NCBI RefSeq assembly: GCF_002245655.1
Contig: NZ_NOIH01000003.1
Location: 124,001-188,000, forward strand
Reading direction: 5' to 3'
Origin: Thauera propionica
Lineage (GTDB): Bacteria; Pseudomonadota; Gammaproteobacteria; Burkholderiales; Rhodocyclaceae
DNA: 64,000 nt
In this document: positions 1 to 8,390 of the stretch, piece by piece
Layout of the letters: every line of letters starts with the position of its first letter
Position numbering within the stretch: the first letter of the stretch is position 1
Made by a program: the position numbers and the translations under genes
The notes under the pieces: generated by a model
Told to the model about the DNA's origin: nothing
Databases searched by the model: none
The model's input: the letters and a program-made list of their open reading frames with translations, nothing else

Positions 1-8
1 ACAGGTGC

Positions 9-1310
9 GTGGAGCGCCTCTCCCCGCCCCAGATTGCGGACTTCGCCCGCTGGTTGGTAGCACGCCCGCGCGGCGCACGCATCCGCATCCTGATAGACGT
101 CGGCGAAGAAGCGTATGAGACCGAAGTCCTGCCCCGGGTGCGCGGGGCGGACCGCCGCGCCCTCATCGCGCGCAGGCTTGCGCAATGGTTTCCGCAGCCA
201 CTCTGGGCCCGTGCCGACGCGCTGCCGGACAGACCCCGCGAGCACGGCGGGGCCACCGAGCGCGTACTGTTCAGCGGCCTGACCCGGCCGGAACGGATCG
301 AACCCTGGATCGACGCCCTGCGCTCGGCAGATGTCCGCATCGAATGCATCATCCCGGCAAGCGCCTTGCTGGCCGCTTGCAGCGGGCTTGCCGACGGCCT
401 GCTCGTCAGCTTCAGCCAGGCCGGCATGCGTTTGACCCTGGTGGAGGAAGGACGTGCCCGCCTGTCCCGTCTCGTCGAAGACTACCCGGCAACTACGGCC
501 GGGCAGAACACCGATTGGCTGAGCGAAATCGCACGCACCGTGCGCTACGCGAGTACGGTCGTCGGCGGAACGGTGCAGCCAGTGGTCGGCATCCTCGCTG
601 CTGCAGCGGCACTGCCATCCACTTGCACGCTCTCGTCGGCGGCTGAACATGGACTCGAGCTGCACTGGCTCGACCCAGCATCGTTCGGCATCTTCACCGG
701 GGAAGGCAAGGGCCTGGATTGCAGCCATCTTCTGCTCCACTGGCTCAACAAGGCATCGCCCCGGCTGGGCTGGCAAACGCCCGCCTCGCCGGGCCGCATG
801 TCACGACCGCAGCGCCTGTTTGTCGGCGTCTCGGCTTCCATCTGTGTGGCCGGGATGGCCGCGGCGGCGCTGAACTGGCAAGACGCAGCACGATTGACAC
901 AGGAGCATGCCGCGCAGGAAGCCGCGCTGAGCGCCAAGCGCGAGTTGCTCGCAAGCATTGACGCCTCCATTCCCCCGCTGCCTGCCACGCCCGATCTCAT
1001 CCGGTCAAGCGCCGAGCAGTTCGAGCAGGCCACGCGCCTGCGCGCCCCGACCCAGGCTCTCTTCGAACACGTCTCCCGCGCGCTCGAGGAGGGCCCTGCA
1101 GCCCGCCTGCATTCACTCGCCTGGGAGCTGGAGGCGCCCGGTGTCGCCATCACACTGACGCTCACACAAGCGACGCGCCAGGACATCGAAGCGATTGCCC
1201 GACGGCTCGAGCACCTGGGCCCGGTCGCGGTCGAACCCAGCCGTCCGGATGGGCGGTCCGTGATTTCAGTGCGTACTGCGCTCGACAGGCTTGGCAGCGA
1301 ACGTCCATGA
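9..1310 (+). CDS. GspL/PilM-PilN-like pilus assembly platform protein (5' end may lie outside window)
   Basis: The reading frame is already open at the left edge, so the GTG at 9 may not be the true start. About 265 residues of soluble sequence are followed by a single hydrophobic segment (about residues 268-291) and a roughly 140-residue C-terminal part, the layout of GspL of type II secretion or of a PilM/PilN-type inner-membrane platform protein. No catalytic motif is visible. Its stop overlaps the next start (ATGA), and it heads a run of genes ending in two clear prepilins, which is the main reason for the assignment. It probably links a cytoplasmic assembly ATPase, not in this window, to periplasmic partners. 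The family call is inferred from topology and context rather than from recognised sequence. Confidence 0.55.
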   Translation: MERLSPPQIADFARWLVARPRGARIRILIDVGEEAYETEVLPRVRGADRRALIARRLAQWFPQPLWARADALPDRPREHGGATERVLFSGLTRPERIEPWIDALRSADVRIECIIPASALLAACSGLADGLLVSFSQAGMRLTLVEEGRARLSRLVEDYPATTAGQNTDWLSEIARTVRYASTVVGGTVQPVVGILAAAAALPSTCTLSSAAEHGLELHWLDPASFGIFTGEGKGLDCSHLLLHWLNKASPRLGWQTPASPGRMSRPQRLFVGVSASICVAGMAAAALNWQDAARLTQEHAAQEAALSAKRELLASIDASIPPLPATPDLIRSSAEQFEQATRLRAPTQALFEHVSRALEEGPAARLHSLAWELEAPGVAITLTLTQATRQDIEAIARRLEHLGPVAVEPSRPDGRSVISVRTALDRLGSERP

Positions 1311-1903
1311 AAGCCATCGAATCACGCCCGTCCAGGCTTGCACGCTTCGCTGCACCAGGGCTTGCCGTGGCCGGGCTCGTCGTGACGGCCAGCTTGCTGA
1401 TCGGCTCGACCTCCGCCGTCGACGCGGCAGAAACCGCCCTTGACCGCGTGCGTCGCGCGGTCAATCAGATCGATGCCGAACTTGCAGCGGCATCCTCGCG
1501 CGCCGAGACAGCCAGGCACGCCACTGCACACTGGCAAGCACTCGAAGCGCTGGCGCGCACGCCCGACCCCCGGCACTGGTCACGCGCGCTGCAGGAAACC
1601 GTCGAGCGCCACGACACGGGAAATACTCCCACACGCGTCGTATCGACCTCGCTCTCGCCCCCGCGCCCGCTCGCTGGCGCCCCCGCCTCGCTTCTGCTCC
1701 GCAGCGAGATCATCGCCGGGTTTTCCCTCCGCCACGAGGGCCGCCTGCCGCGCCTGCTCGAGGCCATCGAATCTACGCCCCACGTACGCGCGCGCGGCTG
1801 CAGGCTGGAACGCGTGGTCAGCCAGTACCCGGCTCGCATCAATGCTGACTGCCGCCTTCTATGGCTGAGCGTCGCCCTGCCTGCAAACGCCAGGACGCCA
1901 TGA
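1307..1903 (+). CDS. PilO/GspM-like bitopic inner-membrane protein
   Basis: A 198-residue protein with a short cytoplasmic N-terminus, one membrane segment (about residues 17-36), an alanine-rich stretch likely to form a coiled coil (about 40-85) and a periplasmic remainder. This is the usual form of PilO/PilN or GspM, which dimerise in the inner-membrane assembly platform. The start ATG overlaps the stop of the previous gene by 4 bases, and its own stop overlaps the next start in the same way, so translation is probably coupled. Sequence similarity to a named family is not obvious by eye; the call rests on topology and neighbours. Confidence 0.5.
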   Translation: MKAIESRPSRLARFAAPGLAVAGLVVTASLLIGSTSAVDAAETALDRVRRAVNQIDAELAAASSRAETARHATAHWQALEALARTPDPRHWSRALQETVERHDTGNTPTRVVSTSLSPPRPLAGAPASLLLRSEIIAGFSLRHEGRLPRLLEAIESTPHVRARGCRLERVVSQYPARINADCRLLWLSVALPANARTP

Positions 1904-2325
1904 GCAAGACCCGCCCACATCCCGCTTCCGCATGGCCCCTCACGCTGTTACTGGCACTCTGGGGAACGAACGCGCCAGCCGCGGACTTCGGCCGCCTGTT
2001 CCATACCCCGGCGGAACGCCACGCCCTCGACCATCCCGCCGAGCCGGCCGTCGATCAAGGCGGCTCGCGCGTCGATCCAGTGTCCCGGCGCATCGACGGG
2101 CTCCTTCGCAGCAGCGGCGGGCAAGCCACGATCTGGCTCGATGCCGAGCCGCTCGTCCCGGCGCCGTTCTTTCGCCTTGCCCCCTATCCCGCACTCGAGC
2201 TCTTCCCTCGTCCTGCGCCCCGGTTGCGCTTGCACGTCGGCGACAGCTGGCCACCGGCCGCTCCGTCAGCCGGAGACGGTCTGCCGCGGCTCCACGTCCG
2301 TTCCCACGGCCCTTCGCACCAATGA
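1900..2325 (+). CDS. Small secreted protein of the pilus-like operon
   Basis: A 141-residue product with a good Sec signal peptide (about residues 1-27, hydrophobic core then an APAA cleavage region). The mature part is proline-rich and has no cysteine pair or recognised motif. The ATG at 1900 is preferred over an in-frame ATG at 1861 because it forms an ATGA overlap with the preceding gene and begins directly with the signal peptide. Position after two platform-like proteins suggests a PilP/GspC-like periplasmic connector, but this is inference only. Its stop overlaps the start of the next gene. Confidence 0.5.
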   Translation: MSKTRPHPASAWPLTLLLALWGTNAPAADFGRLFHTPAERHALDHPAEPAVDQGGSRVDPVSRRIDGLLRSSGGQATIWLDAEPLVPAPFFRLAPYPALELFPRPAPRLRLHVGDSWPPAAPSAGDGLPRLHVRSHGPSHQ

Positions 2326-3563
2326 GACGTCCCCCAACTAATCACCCGGTCTCCGGCCATGCCCTGCTCGCTGTCCTGCTGCTGGTCGCATTGCTATCGA
2401 CCGCGGGCCTGCTCGCGAACGGCGAGCTACGCACGCTCGCCGAGGCACGCGCCCAGGCACGCAGCGTCGAAGTCCTCTCCCAGGCACGCGAAGCACTGAT
2501 CGGCTACGCGATCAGCTACGCCGAGCGCCATCCTGGCGAAGGCTACGGCTACCTGCCCTGCCCCGACGCGGGCAACAGCGGCTCCAGCGCGCTCGGCGCC
2601 TGCGGCGCACGCAACGCACCGAGCCTCGGTCGCCTCCCGTGGCGAACACTGGCGCTGCCGGAACTGCGCGACGGATGGCACGAATGCCTGTGGTACGCGG
2701 TCGCCGGCAGCATCAAGAACAACCCGAAGCCAGCGGTGCTGAACTGGGACAGCCCCGGCCAGTTCGCACTTCTCGACAGTACCGGGCGGCGGCTCTCGGC
2801 AGCCGGTCCCGACGAACTCGCGGTCGCCGTCATCATCGCGCCGGGCCCCGCCCTGGCAGGCCAGATCCGCACCAACACCGGCGCCGGACCGTGCCCGGGT
2901 AGTGCGTCGACGAGCGATGATCTGTCGGCCTTCCTCGACGGCGGCAACGGCAGTAGCCTCGTCGTGCCGGCCACCTTCCGCCAGGGCATGACAGGCGACA
3001 CCGCCAGCAATGATGTGCTTGCCTGGATCGGCATCGACGACATCCACGACGCGCTGCGTCGTCGGAGCGACCATGCGGACCGGATCGCGCGGATCGGCTC
3101 TGATGCCGCCGCCGCGCTCGACGCTGCGCTTGCCGACGCGGATTTCATCGCCACCCATCTCGCTCCCGTAGCCGGCGCCCCGGTCGCGACGGGCCTGCTG
3201 CCATCCGCTGCCGTGCTCGGCCTCGCCGGCGAGGACGCAGCCGTGCATGACAACTGGCGCGACCAGTTCCGCATTGCAGCCTGCATCGATGGCTCCCCTT
3301 GCGTGAGCGTCCATGACACGGACGACGGCGCCACCCGACTCTGCCGGGCGGCGCTGCTCCTCGGCGGCGAACGCATCCGCGAAGGCCCCGAGCGCCAGCA
3401 GCGCACAACCACCGCCGAGCGCGCCGATCCCGCGCAGTACCTTGAGGGCGACAACGCGCACAACTACACAGCGGGCATTCCGTGGTTCGCGGGCGCACCT
3501 CTGTTCCGCGCCGGCAACCCCAGCCGACCGGCTACCCAGGACGTCGTCCGATGCATCCCATGA
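2322..3563 (+). CDS. Pseudopilin-related membrane-anchored protein with LPCP motif
   Basis: A 413-residue protein starting at the ATG that overlaps the previous stop. It has an N-terminal hydrophobic segment (about residues 11-33) followed by an amphipathic helix, like a pilin stalk, but lacks the GFxxxE prepilin peptidase site. After the helix come the motifs YLPCPD and GRLPW followed by TLALPELRDGW, which recur in a similar order in the next gene, so the two are probably distantly related. Length and position resemble a GspK-type large minor pseudopilin that could cap a pilus tip. The remainder has several cysteines that could form disulfides. Function is inferred from context. Confidence 0.55.
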   Translation: MRRPPTNHPVSGHALLAVLLLVALLSTAGLLANGELRTLAEARAQARSVEVLSQAREALIGYAISYAERHPGEGYGYLPCPDAGNSGSSALGACGARNAPSLGRLPWRTLALPELRDGWHECLWYAVAGSIKNNPKPAVLNWDSPGQFALLDSTGRRLSAAGPDELAVAVIIAPGPALAGQIRTNTGAGPCPGSASTSDDLSAFLDGGNGSSLVVPATFRQGMTGDTASNDVLAWIGIDDIHDALRRRSDHADRIARIGSDAAAALDAALADADFIATHLAPVAGAPVATGLLPSAAVLGLAGEDAAVHDNWRDQFRIAACIDGSPCVSVHDTDDGATRLCRAALLLGGERIREGPERQQRTTTAERADPAQYLEGDNAHNYTAGIPWFAGAPLFRAGNPSRPATQDVVRCIP

Positions 3564-4255
3564 ACACGCCCGGTCCGGCCCAAACGCTCCCTCCCCACAC
3601 CAGCGGTTTAGCGCAAGGCGGATTCACCCTCGCCGAGCTTGCGATCGTGCTGGTGATCCTGTCGCTTCTGGCGGGCGGGCTCATGGTGCCACTGGGCGCA
3701 CGCATCGACGCGCGCGACCGTCAGCTCAGCATCGAGCGCCTGCGTGACATCCAGCATGCACTCACCGGCTTCGCCATCATCCACGGCCGCCTGCCCTGCC
3801 CCAGCACCGAGGACGACCCGGGCGCGCCCGGCTACGGCATCGAGGACAGCCCACCCTGCAACACCGCCCGCGAAGGACGACTGCCGTGGCTGACCCTAGG
3901 GCTCCAGCCCACCGACGCCTGGGGGCTGCCACGCCGGACCCGCAGCGACGACTGGGGCGGACACTGGCACTACCGGGTCGACCGCGCCTTCGCCAACACC
4001 GCCATCAGCGCCGCGACCGCCCCCACCGACGACCTGCAGATCCGCGGCCACGACGGCAGCCGCATCACCGTTACCGACTCGCAGGCGGTCGCCATCGTCT
4101 ATTCGACCGGTCCCAACCGCCGCGCCGACGGCCTCAACGCCAGCTACTCCACGACCTACCAGGCCGGCGAGACCACCCCCGACCACGACGACCTGCTGGT
4201 CTGGATCGGCCGCCCATTGTTGATCGCGCGCCTGGCACAGGCCGGCCGGCTCTGA
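3560..4255 (+). CDS. Type IV prepilin / minor pseudopilin
   Basis: A 231-residue prepilin. The leader of about 21 residues ends in GG, followed by FTLAE and a hydrophobic stalk, which is the class III signal cut and N-methylated by prepilin peptidase, with glutamate at +5 of the mature protein. The head domain contains RLPCPSTED and then GRLPWLTLGLQPTDAWG, motifs shared with the gene just upstream. The ATG at 3560 is chosen over an ATG at 3551 because it overlaps the previous stop (ATGA) as do the other junctions in this operon. It is likely a minor pilin of the same fibre. Confidence 0.75.
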   Translation: MNTPGPAQTLPPHTSGLAQGGFTLAELAIVLVILSLLAGGLMVPLGARIDARDRQLSIERLRDIQHALTGFAIIHGRLPCPSTEDDPGAPGYGIEDSPPCNTAREGRLPWLTLGLQPTDAWGLPRRTRSDDWGGHWHYRVDRAFANTAISAATAPTDDLQIRGHDGSRITVTDSQAVAIVYSTGPNRRADGLNASYSTTYQAGETTPDHDDLLVWIGRPLLIARLAQAGRL

Positions 4256-4291
4256 CCCCCGATTTCACCCACCACCCAGGAGACAACACCG

Positions 4292-4930
4292 ATGCAACCC
4301 CGCCAACAAGGTTTCACCCTCGTCGAGATTGCCGTCGTACTGCTCATCGTCGGCCTGCTGCTCGGCGGCGTGCTCAAGGGGCAGGAGCTGATCGACAGCG
4401 CCAAGGTCAAGAACCTGGCGCAGGACTTCCGCACCATCCCGGCCCTCGTTCACGCTTACCAGGACCGCTTTCGTGCCCTGCCGGGGGACGACGCCCGCGC
4501 CCGGCTTCACCTGTGCCCGGGCGGCGCCGAATGCACCGCGCTCGGCAATGGCAACGGAATTATTGACGGCGCCTGGAACGACACCACGGACAGCGACGCC
4601 TTCCGCTTCTGGCAGCATGTCAGGCTGGCGAACCTCGCCAGCGGCAGCAGCGATACCGGCAGCGCAAGCTACCTGCCGCGCAACACCCTCGGCGGCAGGC
4701 TGGGCGTGCAGCGCGCCGGCACCCTGCTCGGCATCAGTGGCGGCATCCTGACGTGCTCGGCGAGCATCCCGGGCAAACTGGCGCGCCAGCTCGACATCGC
4801 GCTGGACGACGGCGACCCGTCGACCGGTTCGATGCGTGCCGGCAGCGACGCAGGCGGTTCGCTCACCGCCGTCTCGGCCGACGCCCCGCTTGACGACGCG
4901 GCAAGCTACACGGTGTGTGCCAGCCTGTAA
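4292..4930 (+). CDS. Type IV prepilin / pseudopilin with short leader
   Basis: A 212-residue protein with a seven-residue leader ending in G, then FTLVE and a long hydrophobic helix: a textbook class III prepilin signal. A good ribosome site (AGGAG, about 10 bases upstream) supports the ATG at 4292; unlike the upstream genes it is not overlapped and so may be made at a higher level, as expected for a major subunit. The head has glycine/asparagine-rich loops and a DDGDPSTG segment near the C-terminus, plus two cysteines (one about residue 155, one near the C-terminus) that could form the usual C-terminal disulfide loop. It closes the operon; a long hairpin follows. Confidence 0.75.
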   Translation: MQPRQQGFTLVEIAVVLLIVGLLLGGVLKGQELIDSAKVKNLAQDFRTIPALVHAYQDRFRALPGDDARARLHLCPGGAECTALGNGNGIIDGAWNDTTDSDAFRFWQHVRLANLASGSSDTGSASYLPRNTLGGRLGVQRAGTLLGISGGILTCSASIPGKLARQLDIALDDGDPSTGSMRAGSDAGGSLTAVSADAPLDDAASYTVCASL

Positions 4931-4939
4931 GCGCGACTT

Positions 4940-4979
4940 GCTCAGGCACGCGGCCGCAGGTGCGCCGCGGCGCCTGAGC
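4940..4979 (+). terminator. Hairpin after the pilin operon
   Basis: An 8-base arm GCTCAGGC (4940-4947) pairs with GCCTGAGC (4972-4979), and inside it CGCGGC (4949-4954) pairs with GCCGCG (4964-4969). The structure is strong but no T run follows, so it could act as a weak terminator or as an mRNA-protecting stem. Confidence 0.4.
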
Positions 4980-5042
4980 CGGAGAGGCGGGCACCCACCG
5001 CAGTCGGGCGACTACCCGGACAGCGGCCCGGCGGTCGACTGG

Positions 5043-5050
5043 TATAGAAT
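5043..5050 (+). promoter_or_regulatory. Possible -10 element for kdsD-lptC-lptA
   Basis: TATAGAAT followed by a GC-rich discriminator (CGCG) lies about 90 bases before kdsD. No convincing -35 is present at 16-18 bases, so this is a tentative call. Confidence 0.3.
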
Positions 5051-5139
5051 CGCGAGTCGTTGCTGCACAGCGCCATCCGCATTCGTGCGCGTCACTGGTG
5101 CCTGTTGCAGCCCTTGAACGCACGGATTCGACCGCCCCG

Positions 5140-6120
5140 ATGAGCTCCACCGCCGACAGTCCCACCCTCGCCCTTGCACGCCGCGTGCTCCGCATCGAAG
5201 CGGCCGCGGTCGCTGCCCTGGCCGACCGCATCGGGCCGGAATTCGAGCGCGCGGTCGCACTCATCCTGCAGCGCCACGGCCGCGTCATCGTGACCGGCAT
5301 CGGCAAGTCCGGCCATATCGGCCGCAAGCTCGCAGCCACGCTCGCAAGCACCGGCACGCCGGCCTATTTCGTGCACGCGGCCGAGGCGGCGCACGGCGAC
5401 CTCGGCATGATCACGCCGGAAGACGTGGTGATCGCGCTGTCAAACTCGGGCACCAGCGAGGAAGTGCTCACCATCGTCCCGCTGGTGAAACGGCAGGGTG
5501 CGAGGCTGATCTCGATCACGGGTCGCCCCGAGTCACCGCTGGCGCAACAGGCCGACGTCCATCTCGAGGCCGCGGTCGCCGAGGAAGCCTGTCCGCTGAA
5601 CCTTGCACCGACCGCGAGCACCACGGCCACGCTCGCGCTGGGCGATGCGCTCGCCGTCGCGCTGCTGGATGCGCGCGGCTTCGGCGCCGACGATTTTGCC
5701 CGCTCCCACCCCGGCGGCGCACTGGGTCGCCGCCTGCTGACCCACGTGCGCGACGTGATGCGCCCGGCCGAAACCGTACCCGCCGTCGCGCCCGACGCGC
5801 CGCTGACCGACGCCTTGCTGGCGATGACAGCCGGCGGCATGGGCATGACCGCCGTCACCGCTGAGGCCACGCAGCCGATCGGCATCTTCACTGACGGGGA
5901 CCTGCGCCGTGCGCTTGAGAAGGGCTGCGACGTGCGCAGCGCCCGGCTGGCCGACGTGATGACCCGCAACCCGCGCTCGATCGGGCCGGATGCGCTGGCA
6001 GTCGAGGCGGCAGAACTGATGGAGCGCATGCGCATCAGCCAGTTGCTGGTGGTCGGCAAGGATGGTCGCCTGCTCGGCGCACTGACGACCCACGACCTGA
6101 TGCTGGCGAAGGTGATCTGA
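5140..6120 (+). CDS. kdsD: Arabinose-5-phosphate isomerase KdsD
   Basis: Interconverts ribulose-5-phosphate and arabinose-5-phosphate, the first step to Kdo for the lipopolysaccharide inner core. The 326-residue protein has an N-terminal SIS sugar-isomerase domain (about residues 35-170, with GIGKSGHIGRK and SNSGTSEE phosphate-binding loops) and two CBS domains (about 205-326), matching the KdsD/KpsF family in order and length. The ATG at 5140 gives the family-typical N-terminus; a longer frame from 5098 would add unrelated residues. It is followed after 3 bases by lptC and then lptA, the conserved kdsD-lptC-lptA order that links LPS precursor synthesis with LPS export. Confidence 0.95.
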   Translation: MSSTADSPTLALARRVLRIEAAAVAALADRIGPEFERAVALILQRHGRVIVTGIGKSGHIGRKLAATLASTGTPAYFVHAAEAAHGDLGMITPEDVVIALSNSGTSEEVLTIVPLVKRQGARLISITGRPESPLAQQADVHLEAAVAEEACPLNLAPTASTTATLALGDALAVALLDARGFGADDFARSHPGGALGRRLLTHVRDVMRPAETVPAVAPDAPLTDALLAMTAGGMGMTAVTAEATQPIGIFTDGDLRRALEKGCDVRSARLADVMTRNPRSIGPDALAVEAAELMERMRISQLLVVGKDGRLLGALTTHDLMLAKVI

Positions 6121-6123
6121 ACC

Positions 6124-6699
6124 GTGAACACCTATCGCCTCTACCCCATCCTTGTCCTCGCCCTGCTGGCCGGCGCGTCCGTCTGGCTCGAGCGCGTCAC
6201 GCGGATCGACGACCCCGTGGGTAGCCGGGCGGAGCAGACCGGCCCCGACTTCATCGCCGAACACACGCGCGTGGTCGGCTTCGCTGCGGACGGCTCGCAG
6301 CGCTACGAACTGTTCGCCGATCGTATGACGCACTTCCCGCAGGGCGACATCACCCGGCTCGAGCAGCCGCGCCTGCGCATGGACAACCAGGGGCGGGAAA
6401 CGCGCATCACGGCCGAGCAGGCCGAGATTTCGCCCGGTGGCGAGCAGGTCGACATGCGCGGCGACGTCAAGGTACGTCGCCCTGGCTCGACCGACGAGCC
6501 CGCGCTAGCCCTCGATTCCGAAACCCTTACGGTGTGGCCGGATTCCTACCGCGCGCTCACCGACTCCCCCGTGGTCCTAACCCGGGGCAACACGCGTGCC
6601 GACGCGCTCGGCATGCGCGCCGACAATCTCTTCGGCACCCTCGAACTGCTCGGCCAGGTGCGCGTCAACATGCCCCGCCGCCAAGGATCCGCTTCATGA
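6124..6699 (+). CDS. lptC: LPS export protein LptC
   Basis: A 191-residue bitopic protein with an N-terminal membrane anchor (about residues 5-22) and a periplasmic beta-jellyroll-type domain with the DxxGxxxTxxAExAxI-like repeats of the LptC/LptA fold. It passes LPS from the LptBFG transporter to LptA. Translation starts at GTG 6124, three bases after the kdsD stop, and the stop overlaps the lptA start (ATGA). Identity is supported by both sequence pattern and conserved gene order. Confidence 0.9.
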   Translation: MNTYRLYPILVLALLAGASVWLERVTRIDDPVGSRAEQTGPDFIAEHTRVVGFAADGSQRYELFADRMTHFPQGDITRLEQPRLRMDNQGRETRITAEQAEISPGGEQVDMRGDVKVRRPGSTDEPALALDSETLTVWPDSYRALTDSPVVLTRGNTRADALGMRADNLFGTLELLGQVRVNMPRRQGSAS

Positions 6700-7256
6700 A
6701 AGCCCGAATCTCCATCGCCCCGCTTGCCATCGCCCTCGCCACCCTGTTCGGCATGAGCCAGCATGCATTCGCTGAGCGTGCCGATCGCGACCAGCCGGTC
6801 AACATCGAAGCCGACAACATGACCGTCGACGACCGCAACAAGGTGCATGTATTCGAAGGCAGCGTGGTTCTAACCCAGGGCAGCCTTGTCATCAAGGGTG
6901 ACAAGCTGGTCGTCACCCAGGACGCCGCGGGCTTCCAGAACGGCGTCGCCACCGCCAGCGGCGGCAAGCTCGCCACCTTCCGCCAGAAGCGCGAGGGCAC
7001 GAACGAATACGTCGACGGCGAGGCCGAGCGCATCGAATACGACAGCCGCAACGAGCGCGCCCGCCTCTTCAACCGTGCGCGCGTCACCAGCGGCGGCGAC
7101 GAGGTACGCGGCGCCTACATCGAATACGACGCCATCACCGAGAACTACCTCGCCACCAATGCGCCGGGCGGCAGCAAGCCCGCCGCCGGCAGTGACACCC
7201 GCGTCCGCGCCGTCATCCAGCCCAAGAACGACAACAAGCCCACCGCTGCGCAATAG
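6696..7256 (+). CDS. lptA: LPS transport periplasmic protein LptA
   Basis: A 186-residue periplasmic protein with a Sec signal peptide (about residues 1-27, ending near HAFA) followed by the OstA/LptA domain: [13 protein letters not shown], then [21 protein letters not shown]. LptA forms the bridge that carries LPS across the periplasm to LptDE. The ATG at 6696 overlaps the lptC stop. The neighbour expected in many betaproteobacteria, lptB with rpoN, is not here; an enoyl-CoA hydratase gene follows instead. Confidence 0.93.
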   Translation: MKARISIAPLAIALATLFGMSQHAFAERADRDQPVNIEADNMTVDDRNKVHVFEGSVVLTQGSLVIKGDKLVVTQDAAGFQNGVATASGGKLATFRQKREGTNEYVDGEAERIEYDSRNERARLFNRARVTSGGDEVRGAYIEYDAITENYLATNAPGGSKPAAGSDTRVRAVIQPKNDNKPTAAQ

Positions 7257-7287
7257 CGGTTTTTCCTGCAACAGCACTGGAGTCAGC

Positions 7288-8064
7288 ATGAGCTTCGAAC
7301 TCATCATCGCCGAAACCCGTGGCCGCGTCGGCCTGATCACCCTGAACCGCCCCAAGGCGCTGAATGCGCTGAACGACCAGGTCATGGACGAGATTGGCGC
7401 TGCACTCGACGGCTTCGAGGCCGACGACAACATCGGCGCCATCGTCATCACCGGCTCCGAGAAAGCCTTCGCTGCCGGCGCCGACATCGGCGCCATGGCG
7501 ACCTTCTCTTACATGGACGCCTACAAGGGCGACTACATCAGCCGCAACTGGGAACGCGTCAAGACCTGCCGCAAGCCGGTCATTGCGGCTGTCGCGGGTT
7601 TTGCGCTTGGCGGAGGCTGCGAACTGGCGATGATGTGCGACATCATCATCGCGGCTGATTCGGCGAAGTTCGGCCAGCCCGAAGTCAAGCTCGGCATCCT
7701 GCCCGGCGCTGGCGGCACGCAGCGCCTGCCGCGCGCGGTCGGCAAGGCCAAGGCGATGGACCTGTGCCTGACCGCCCGCTTCATGGACGCCGCCGAAGCC
7801 GAGAAGGCCGGCCTGGTGTCGCGCGTCGTCCCGGCCGACAAGCTCGTCGATGAGGCGCTCGCCGCAGCGGAGACGATTGCCAGTTTCTCCCTGCCGGTGG
7901 TCATGATGATCAAGGAGTCCGTCAACCGCGCCTTCGAGAGCAGCCTGAACGAAGGCCTGCTGTTCGAGCGCCGCGTCTTCCACTCGGCCTTTGCCCTCAA
8001 CGACCAGAAGGAAGGCATGGCCGCCTTCGTCGAGAAGCGCAAGGCCAGCTTCCGCCACGATTGA
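7288..8064 (+). CDS. Enoyl-CoA hydratase
   Basis: A 258-residue crotonase that adds water to trans-2-enoyl-CoA. Both catalytic glutamates of the rat mitochondrial enzyme are kept: one in [11 protein letters not shown] and one in FGQPEVKLG, and the oxyanion-hole segment AAGADI is present. The closest familiar type is the short-chain FadB1x/PaaF-like hydratase. It lies 31 bases after lptA and before a strong terminator, so it may be read through from the LPS operon even though the function is unrelated. It could supply the hydration step missing from the catabolic cluster near 31 kb, which is inference. Confidence 0.9.
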   Translation: MSFELIIAETRGRVGLITLNRPKALNALNDQVMDEIGAALDGFEADDNIGAIVITGSEKAFAAGADIGAMATFSYMDAYKGDYISRNWERVKTCRKPVIAAVAGFALGGGCELAMMCDIIIAADSAKFGQPEVKLGILPGAGGTQRLPRAVGKAKAMDLCLTARFMDAAEAEKAGLVSRVVPADKLVDEALAAAETIASFSLPVVMMIKESVNRAFESSLNEGLLFERRVFHSAFALNDQKEGMAAFVEKRKASFRHD

Positions 8065-8087
8065 CGCATCGCCGCATGCACCGGAAC

Positions 8088-8111
8088 GGCCGCCCCCGGG
8101 CGGCCTTTTTT
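8088..8111 (+). terminator. Rho-independent terminator after enoyl-CoA hydratase
   Basis: A perfect 8-base stem GGCCGCCC/GGGCGGCC (8088-8095 and 8098-8105) with a 2-base gap is followed by six T residues (8106-8111). Confidence 0.85.
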
Positions 8112-8261
8112 CGTCCGTCGATCGCTGCGCCGCAGAACGACCTCGTCATTTTTCTGTAAGGCAGCTTTGGCAGACTCCGGACCGGAGACGGGCAAGCACG
8201 CTGGGGACAGACTCGGGCGGGGCAGGAAGCGCCGGGATAGATTGAAATTATCGATTCACTA

Positions 8262-8276
8262 TTGTGCGATGCACAA
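8262..8276. promoter_or_regulatory. Inverted repeat TTGTGC-N3-GCACAA, candidate PhaR operator
   Basis: Six-base arms TTGTGC and GCACAA are separated by GAT and contain TGC-N3-GCA, the core reported for PhaR-type regulators of phasin genes. It ends 8 bases before the -35 of the phasin promoter. Operator function is inferred from position and motif. Confidence 0.45.
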
Positions 8277-8284
8277 GTTTTCCC

Positions 8285-8312
8285 TTGACTTGAATGACGA
8301 CGTCCCTATAAT
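8285..8312 (+). promoter_or_regulatory. Sigma-70 promoter of the phasin gene
   Basis: TTGACT (8285-8290) and a perfect TATAAT (8307-8312) are spaced by 16 bases. The start of transcription would fall near 8319, about 72 bases before the ATG. This is the best -10/-35 pair seen in the window. Confidence 0.8.
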
Positions 8313-8323
8313 CCAGACCATGC

Positions 8324-8332
8324 TGCAACGCA
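8324..8332. promoter_or_regulatory. Second TGC-N3-GCA site at the phasin transcription start
   Basis: CTGC-AAC-GCA places another TGC-N3-GCA core just downstream of the -10, where a bound repressor would block initiation. Its centre is about 59 bases from the centre of the first site. Confidence 0.4.
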
Positions 8333-8390
8333 ACATCGCGGCAAACCCAACCCGATGTTTCTGCATTGACCACCATTCGAGGAGATTCAA

